Shown here one piece after another: positions 58,020-64,000 of a DNA stretch of 64,000 bases (position 1 is its first letter; each line of letters opens with the position of its first letter). The DNA lies in the NCBI RefSeq assembly GCF_963662255.1, contig NC_085053.1, forward strand, positions 4,631,718 to 4,695,717, written 5' to 3'. Both the position numbers and the translations under genes were made by a program. The notes beneath the pieces were generated by a model that was given only the letters and a program-made list of their open reading frames with translations, searched no databases and had not been told where the DNA came from. This DNA comes from Cinclus cinclus. Its lineage: Eukaryota; Chordata; Aves; Passeriformes; Cinclidae.

Positions 58020-58800
58020 AGTGCTGGCGAGGCCTCACCTGAAGTACTGTATTCATTACTTGTTCTGGGCTCCCTAGTACAAGTGGGATATGACGCTACT
58101 GGAAAGAATTCAACAAAGCATCACTAAGATGATGAAGTTTTAGTTCTCACCTTTTTCTCTAGATCACTCGTGGACTGGAATTATTTATCTGTCTTTTATA
58201 TTAGCACCTAATTTAATAATATTTTTGATTCTATCTGCCATAGAACACATGAAGTTTTGCCTGTACCTAACATGAAATTGAAAAAAAGAATTTAACATGA
58301 AGAAAATTACTCAATTAATACGGTTTAAATGAAATCAGGATCAGAGTAATTTATTGGGTTTTTTTAACAACTTGATTAACTGACAGTAAATGAAGGAGGA
58401 GCAGCTGAAGTCACTTGGTTTGTTCATCCTGGAGCAGAGGAGACTGAGGCCAGACCTTGGCGGCAGTGCAGCTCCTCCCCAGGCAGCAGAGAGCTCCGAT
58501 CTCTGCTCTCTGAGACCAGGGACAGGAGACCCAAGGGAACTGCTGGAGCTGTGTCAGGGAAGTATTAGGCTGGGTATTAGGGAAAGATGCTTTCCTCAGA
58601 GGGTGGTCAGGTACTGAATAGGTTTCCCAGGGAATAGTCACGGCTCCAAGGCTGCCAGAGCTCCAGGAGCATTTGGACAATGCTCACAGGGATGCACAGG
58701 GTAGGATTGTTGGGGTGTCCTGTGAAGGCCAGGAGCTGGACTGAGTGATCCTGGTGGGCCCCTTCCAAGTCAGAATATTCTGTGATTCTGTGACTGTATG
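58020..58800 (+). mobile_element. CR1 LINE, interrupted copy
   Basis: Plus-oriented CR1 in two pieces. Piece one is 58020-58140 (GAGGCCTCACCTGAAGTACTG ... CACTAAGATGATGAAG). Piece two is 58385-58800 (CAGCTGAAGTCACTTGG ... TTCCAAGTCAGAATATTCTG). The 245 bp between them is AT-rich and may be an insertion into the element. It faces the CR1 to its left, making a head-to-head pair. Confidence 0.85.
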
Positions 58801-59439
58801 AACTGTAATTTCAGGATCAACATCAAAGTGTACTATCACCACATGAGCTGGATGTTGGCACCTCCTGGCATCCACTGGGTCAGATGATCTTTCTGTCCTG
58901 GGCAGGGATAGCAAAGTTGTTTGGGTGACATCAGTCAGTGCTGCACCAGATGTTGAATATTCTCCTATTTTACCCAAATCAAGAAGCTTGCTGTAAACTA
59001 ATCATGCAGTATAAATTGCTGTCAAGCATGACTCTCAACTTTTAAAATTAATGACCTGACTAAACCTTCCTGATGGAAATACTGCAGTCATTCTGAAGAA
59101 ATACAAGCTCAGTGGTGCAAGGCAAAGGAAATGGTAGGTTCAAGTGCAGTTCTCAGCACCCAGTAAGTTTGGAGCTAAAAAAGAGCAAAAGCCCCAGTTA
59201 AGAAAACCCTCAAGTTTTACAGCCTTGTTATGTAATGACATTTAAGCAAGTCATGTAACTGAATGAAGCATTTTTCAAATGCCCTCTTAACTAATAGTGA
59301 AAGTGCTATTCATTCTTTCATGTACATCATACATCATATACATCATGATGCATGTATTTAACAGATGTCACCTTTTCCAAGTTCAGGAGTGATGCATCCC
59401 AACAAATAGGAAATCAGGCAAAAATGCAAGGAGGCATTC
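58801..59439. other. Intergenic, nothing recognised
   Basis: AT-rich sequence with a short ATCATACATCATATACATCATGATG near 59326. No gene or repeat boundary seen. Confidence 0.4.
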
Positions 59440-59750
59440 ATGGATGAAAAAGGAATTCCCAGATAAAGTCAAACACGAACAGGAAGCTTGCAGAGGATGG
59501 AAGCAAGGACAGATAGCCTGAGAGGAATACAGGAGGACTGTCCAAGCATCCAGGGATCAGCTTGGGAAAGCTAAAGCCTTAATGGATTTAAATCTGGCCA
59601 GGGACATCAAGGGCAACACTGGGGCTTGGACCAACCTTGATCTAGTGGAAGGGTCCCTGCCTATGGCAGCAGGAGTGGAACTGGATGGGTTTCAAAGACC
59701 CATCCAACTCAAACCTTTCTATGATTCTATGAAAATCCAGTCACAGTCAG
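59440..59750 (+). mobile_element. CR1 LINE 3' fragment
   Basis: GGGAAAGCTAAAGCCTTAATGG and TTAAATCTGGCCAGGGACATC resemble CR1 body text. The end has GGTTTCAAAGACCCATCCAAC and CTATGATTCTATGAAAATC, the CR1 3' tail. Confidence 0.8.
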
Positions 59751-61190
59751 TTAATGGCAGAAACATTGCAAAGGCAATATTATCCTGTTGTCTCTGATGT
59801 TGAATTGGGCTGAGTAAGGGAACCACAAAGGACGAACGAAGAAGAATTTTTGTGGCAGTAACTGCTGTGTGCAAGAGTTTCCATTTGTCTTTCTCATATC
59901 AATAAACATATGAAGTTGTGATACTCAGCTGGCCAAAGAAGATACTACTTTCAAGGCCCAAGCCACCCAGAGTGGATGTGTGGTGGAGAGCCTGGGCCAC
60001 CCCTAAGGCTGGCTCAAGAGCTGTAAATGAGTAGGGGAGAGTCGGGCTGATTGCCCAGCATGAGGTGGGGATGTGGGGCCACAGGAGCCTGGCTCCACTT
60101 TACTCAGGGCTCATGATGGACCTAGTTGCTTGTCAGGGAGAAGAGCAGGTTGGCTGCTCTGATGGGACAGGGTCCTGGACATAGGGATGCCTTGCCAGCC
60201 AGGACTCTGCCCTGCTGTGTCCAGGGATGGTCAAGGGGGTGATTACACAGTGAGCATGGACTTGCCATGCTGGAGGCACAAGGACTGGGGCTCAGTCCTA
60301 AGCTGAAATGGATCCCCTGGTTCATAGGCAGAAGGTAAAAACCCAGTATGTGTGATACTAGTTTGCTCAGAGGGAGGTTCAAAGAGCTGTAATACCTGTA
60401 GAGAAAAACCTTCCATTATGAAAAGGGAAGGTATTTAATTTCCTAAATTTCCATCTTTTACCAGCTTTGAATTTTAATACTGAAAGAGCTCAACACAACC
60501 CACTTCAGAAAAATAATTCTTCAAGAAACCCAATCAAGAGCAAGGGCTGTTAAATCCTGTTCACAGCTGACTCCGAGATTTATCTGAGACATTTGATCAC
60601 ACTTAGAATACAGAGATGTTATCCCTGACTAACTTTTCAAAGCCTTGTAAGGATCAATTATAGATTATAGACTGCAGTATAGGTCATAGGGGGTGTGAGG
60701 GAGTGAAAACTACTCCATAAAAATAGTTACTTAGGAATAACCTGACTTAGGTTATAATTTTTTAAAAATATGTCAAGTTTTGCAAGGAGAGGTGAAGGTC
60801 CACACCAGGACTTTTAAAATATTCTAATTATGAGAACACTAACTGTAACACTCAAGGAAAACTTAAAATACTTCATACTGAATTGCCTTAAATACTCCAT
60901 ATCGAATAATCTTAATTATGTTGCCGCATGATTAAAGACTGAAGGATTAAATTCAAACTCACGTCTGATCTCTGTTCACTTTTTACTCACACCAGATTTA
61001 AATACACTAAGTGCATTGCCTTGCTCTCGCTACGAAACAGTTAATGCCAAGACCAGTAAAGCCACCTCTGAAGACCCAAATCTCATAAAAACTATTTTAT
61101 TTTACCAAAGGTTAAAACGTAGACACGGGAAGACAAAACGTTTATTTCACGTCAGGACAGCAGAGCGGGCTGGAGATGCTGGTGAACACC
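59751..61190. other. Intergenic, nothing recognised
   Basis: No supportable exon, RNA gene or complete repeat. Composition becomes AT-rich toward 60.9 kb and then rises into the CpG island. Confidence 0.4.
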
Positions 61191-61659
61191 TGAACGTGTA
61201 TCGTGAACAGAAACACCGCAAGCCTTGTTCCCGTCCCTTGTCTGAGGGGTGTGGGGATGGCGGCGGGCTCGGTTCGCTCGGTATCTTCAGCTACCTCGCA
61301 CAGCCCTCGGGCTGCGGGCACGTCCCTCTGTGGAGCGGTGTCCGGGAGCCCCGGGGCTGAGGGAGCGGAGGCCGGCCCGAGCCCGTGCATCCCCGCAGCG
61401 GGGCGGTGCGATGGCGGATCCGCTCCTGCCCGCGGAGCAAGCGATTCATTCCATACCTCGCTCCAATTCCAGCAGCCCGCGGGCTCACCTGGCCGGGAAC
61501 AGCGGGGGCTGCTCGGGCCGGCCCCGCTCCGGCCGGGGCACCGCCACCCGCCCGGCCCCGAGGCTGGCTGCGGGAGCCACTCGGTCACCGGGGCTGGAAA
61601 ACACCGCCGGCATCATCGAGGCCAGCCTGCGCCCAGCGCCTGTCAACCAGGCAGCCTTT

Positions 61660-61775
61660 CCTTAAACACCTCCAGGGACGGTGATTCCACCGCCCCCCCG
61701 GGCAGCCCTTTCCAATGTCTAAGCACCGTTTCCGGGAAAGAATTCCTCCCGAGGTGCGACCCGAACCTCGGCGGG
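61660..61775 (-). mobile_element. CR1 fragment inside CpG island
   Basis: ACACCTCCAGGGACGGTGATT, GGGCAGCCCTTTCCAATGTC and GGGAAAGAATTCCTCCC match the antisense of a CR1 internal segment. It is GC-shifted relative to other copies, as expected if it decays in an unmethylated island. Confidence 0.7.
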
Positions 61776-62059
61776 GGCAGCTCAGCCGCCCCCGGCCGGG
61801 GAGGGCGGTCGGTGGAGAGGGACCGTGGTGCGGAGGGAGCCCCGCGGGACGCAGTGCTGCATCCCGGGAACGGGAAAGGGAAGGGAAAACGCTACGGAGC
61901 GCTGGCGGCGGCAGGGCCGGAGGTGTGGGCAGGACAAGCAGCGAGCGGCCCCGGCCGTGAAGGAGGCGGAGGAGGGCGCGGGGCGGCCCGGGCGCGGTGG
62001 CCCCATCCGCGCTCCCCCTGCCCAGCCCTGGCCATGAATATGTAACTCCCCTCTATTTC

Positions 62060-62155
62060 CCGAGCTCCATTGCGGAGCCGCCGCTCGCCATATTGTGCTG
62101 CGGGGGTTGCGGCGGCGCCGCCGGCGGCCACGGACGGAGGCGGCACCGGCGGGCG
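62060..62155 (+). other. Putative first exon of the unidentified plus-strand gene
   Basis: Its right edge is the donor after ...GGCACCGGCGGGCG. The segment includes GCTCGCCATATTGTGCTGCGG and a GC-rich repeat of GGCGGC. There is no ATG-led frame that looks conserved, so it is likely untranslated. The left edge is nominal. Confidence 0.4.
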
Positions 62156-62760
62156 GTGAGCGCGGGGCCGGGGCGGGCTCTGTCCCTGCCGGGCTCCGTC
62201 CCTGCGGGGCCGGGGCGGGTACGGAGCCGCGGGTGCCCGTGCGCGGTGGCCGAGCGGGGCTGACCCCGGGCGGGGAGGCGGCGGGGCGGCTGTCGGGCTA
62301 TTCCGGCGGGGCGGGGGTCGAGAGTGCCCGGGGCGAACCCTGACCAGCGGCCCCATGGTAGCCCGGAACCTCCCGTTACCCTTGGCCCGGCCGTGCAGCA
62401 GGGCTGGGGGGCACCGAGCCGCCCCTAGGGCCGGCGCAGGGCTGCCGAGCCCGGAGCAGCCGGGGTGCGCATCTTTACGCACGTACCTCCGGGGCTGTCT
62501 CCTTGTATGTGCACGTACGGATGTGTATGTAGGTGCATGTGTGCCGCTGCAGGCAGAGGTGGCACACACGGCTCCGTCGCAGCCGCAGTAGCGCAGCACC
62601 CGCCCGGCATCGCCGCTCCATCCCCGGCAAGGGACAGCTCACGGACACGGCCCCCGGCGCCTCTCGCCGCCTCTGCCGATAGCCCCTCTGCGCACTGCCA
62701 TCCTGGCTCTGATTTATAGCTCGGCCTTCCCGGTCTTTTGTCTGTCCCGAAGCCCGTGCC

Positions 62761-64000
62761 GAGCGGTGCCGGCGGGGCGTGATGTTCGCGGACTGGGGCT
62801 GGGAGCTGCTCCCGGGAAAATGTCGCTTCCCACAGGGCAGCAGGTGCAGAGGGACGCTGTGCCGGGAGCTGAGGATGTGCCTCCTCCCTCCACATCGCTC
62901 CCGCTGCTTCCAGTACGAATTTAGCGCTTGTTTCTTGCCAAGTTTCACATTCTGCAGTAGCTCTTCTTGCCTTGCTTGCACCGACCCCGTGGCACCGTGT
63001 GTATATGAAGCAATATTCTTCTCGGGATTTTTGTAAGCTGTTTGTTTTTCAGATCCTCTTCTATGGAAAATAATTGGATTGAGTATCAAATTCCACAGAG
63101 ATCCGGAGAACAGCTAGTGTAGAAAGATGATTTCCAATATGATAATTCGTAATCCAGCCCTGTTTGGAGGTGGTTGTAGCTCTGTGTGATAACTGTGCAC
63201 TGCACATGGGCTTTTAAGGATTAAAGGGAATTGCTTGCGTTTGAAAAAATGTGACTGGTGTGCAGGTGAAATTGTTATTGCTTGGGAGAATTCTTTCATC
63301 AAGTGTCATTCATTCAGTGACAGAGACTCGATTTGTCATAGGAGTTCCCTGCAGAGGTGCTCCGATTTGTATTCATCTGTGTTTCCGTTAAAAACTTGCA
63401 TAATGAGATAATTTGGCTTTCTTATACATCATGTCAAACTCAGAGCTGACATTCAGCTGTCAGCGAAGACAGAGACACTGGCTGTGACAGCAGCAGATAC
63501 GGATAAGCAGTATATTTTGCATTAAAATATATTTGTTGGAAGGATTAAGTTTATCAGTTGGATGGAGATGGGAGGAATTTTCACTGGACAGCATGAGCTG
63601 CAGTGTCAGGTACAAGTTTGTGGCTGGGTGTGACTCTGTTGTGGTGGCTTTCAGCAATGACAGACAAATTAAGAGCATCTTTGAACCTCACTGCCCCCAT
63701 GAATTGTCACTCACAATGTTTAATAACTGCACACTCACAGAGTTTCATAATATTGTTGTCTGCATTCAAGTTTGTGGTAATAGAAGGACACAGACTTTGT
63801 ATCTGAGGTATTTTTTCACTTCTTCAGTGGCTAAAATTGTTGACCTTTGGCTTCAAAGCTCTGAGGCACCAGCTGTGCTGCAGCTGCCAAGAAAAACACT
63901 TTCTGTCATGTCTTAGAGGTGAAATAATATGCAGGTGCCAGCAAAATAAATTGCATGGGTTTCCCTTGATCAGTGCTGTTTAGTGTTTTAGGAGTGATGG
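62761..64000. other. Probable first-intron sequence, no exon recognised
   Basis: Composition falls from GC-rich to AT-rich. A TTTTTCAG at about 63053 precedes ATGGAAAATAATTGG, but that frame stops after 19 codons without a donor. No other exon is supported to the window end. Confidence 0.4.

Larger units (their letters stand above)
61200..62760 (+). promoter_or_regulatory. CpG island promoter of an unidentified gene
   Basis: 1.5 kb of strongly CpG-rich sequence with many GGGGCGGG-like Sp1-type boxes. A plus-strand donor (GGGCG|GTGAGC) at 62156-62157 suggests rightward transcription out of the window, divergent from CCDC180. Open frames across the island are products of GC richness. I do not recognise the gene. 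Transcription in both directions is possible. Confidence 0.75.

Noticed and set aside
61203..62599. Several frames over 200 codons across the right CpG island
   Set aside because: Pro/Arg/Ala/Gly-rich frames on both strands are expected in GC-rich DNA, and none resembles a known protein.
63053..63120. Possible second exon with MENNWIEYQIPQRSGEQLV after TTTTTCAG
   Set aside because: The frame stops after 19 codons and there is no GT donor.
1..64000. Search for tRNA, rRNA, CRISPR, bacterial operon or intact viral genes
   Set aside because: None seen. Composition, splice structure and repeats are those of a vertebrate nuclear genome, and only LTRs without internal regions remain from retroviruses.

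Overview
The window looks like avian nuclear DNA, probably from a songbird. It is AT-rich and intron-dominated. It carries many CR1 LINE fragments ending in the usual ATTCTATGATT-like tail, several bird ERVL/ERVK-type solo LTRs, two CpG islands and almost no other interspersed repeats. There is no sign of a prokaryotic or viral genome, and nearly all isolated open frames are chance or repeat-derived.

The one gene that can be read completely is on the minus strand between 54650 (start) and 26744 (stop). I recognise it as CCDC180, a large coiled-coil protein of the DUF4455/DUF4456 type. I chained 36 coding exons by hand. Every junction uses GT-AG sites, every intron phase matches its neighbour, and the total is 4578 nt (1525 codons plus stop).

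Layout. 1-16.5 kb: no convincing exons; low-complexity tracts and an old CR1, probably the long first intron of a minus-strand gene. 16.56-17.29 kb: CpG island with a minus-strand donor at 17004. In human, TDRD7 follows CCDC180 on the same strand, so TDRD7 is the best guess for this promoter, but no TDRD7 coding sequence is visible. 17.3-20.0 kb: CR1 and unique sequence. 20.03-26.25 kb: a block of unrelated tandem arrays (a 9-bp array, a 37/28-bp minisatellite and a polypurine tract) broken by three solo LTRs, just beyond the 3' end of CCDC180. 26.7-54.75 kb: CCDC180, with solo LTRs, a tetranucleotide microsatellite and a CR1 in its introns. 55.4-56.5 kb: CR1, a GC-rich minisatellite, a likely noncoding first exon of CCDC180, and an LTR. 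57.3-59.75 kb: CR1 fragments. 61.2-62.76 kb: second CpG island with a plus-strand donor at 62156, the promoter of a gene I cannot name.

The most interesting points are a CR1 wedged against coding exon 16 of CCDC180 that appears to supply its splice acceptor, an exon-like remnant on the far side of that CR1, an in-frame 39-bp duplication in exon 25, and the array cluster in which CCDC180 transcription must end because no usual poly(A) signal precedes it. I see no candidate for a wholly new biological system.
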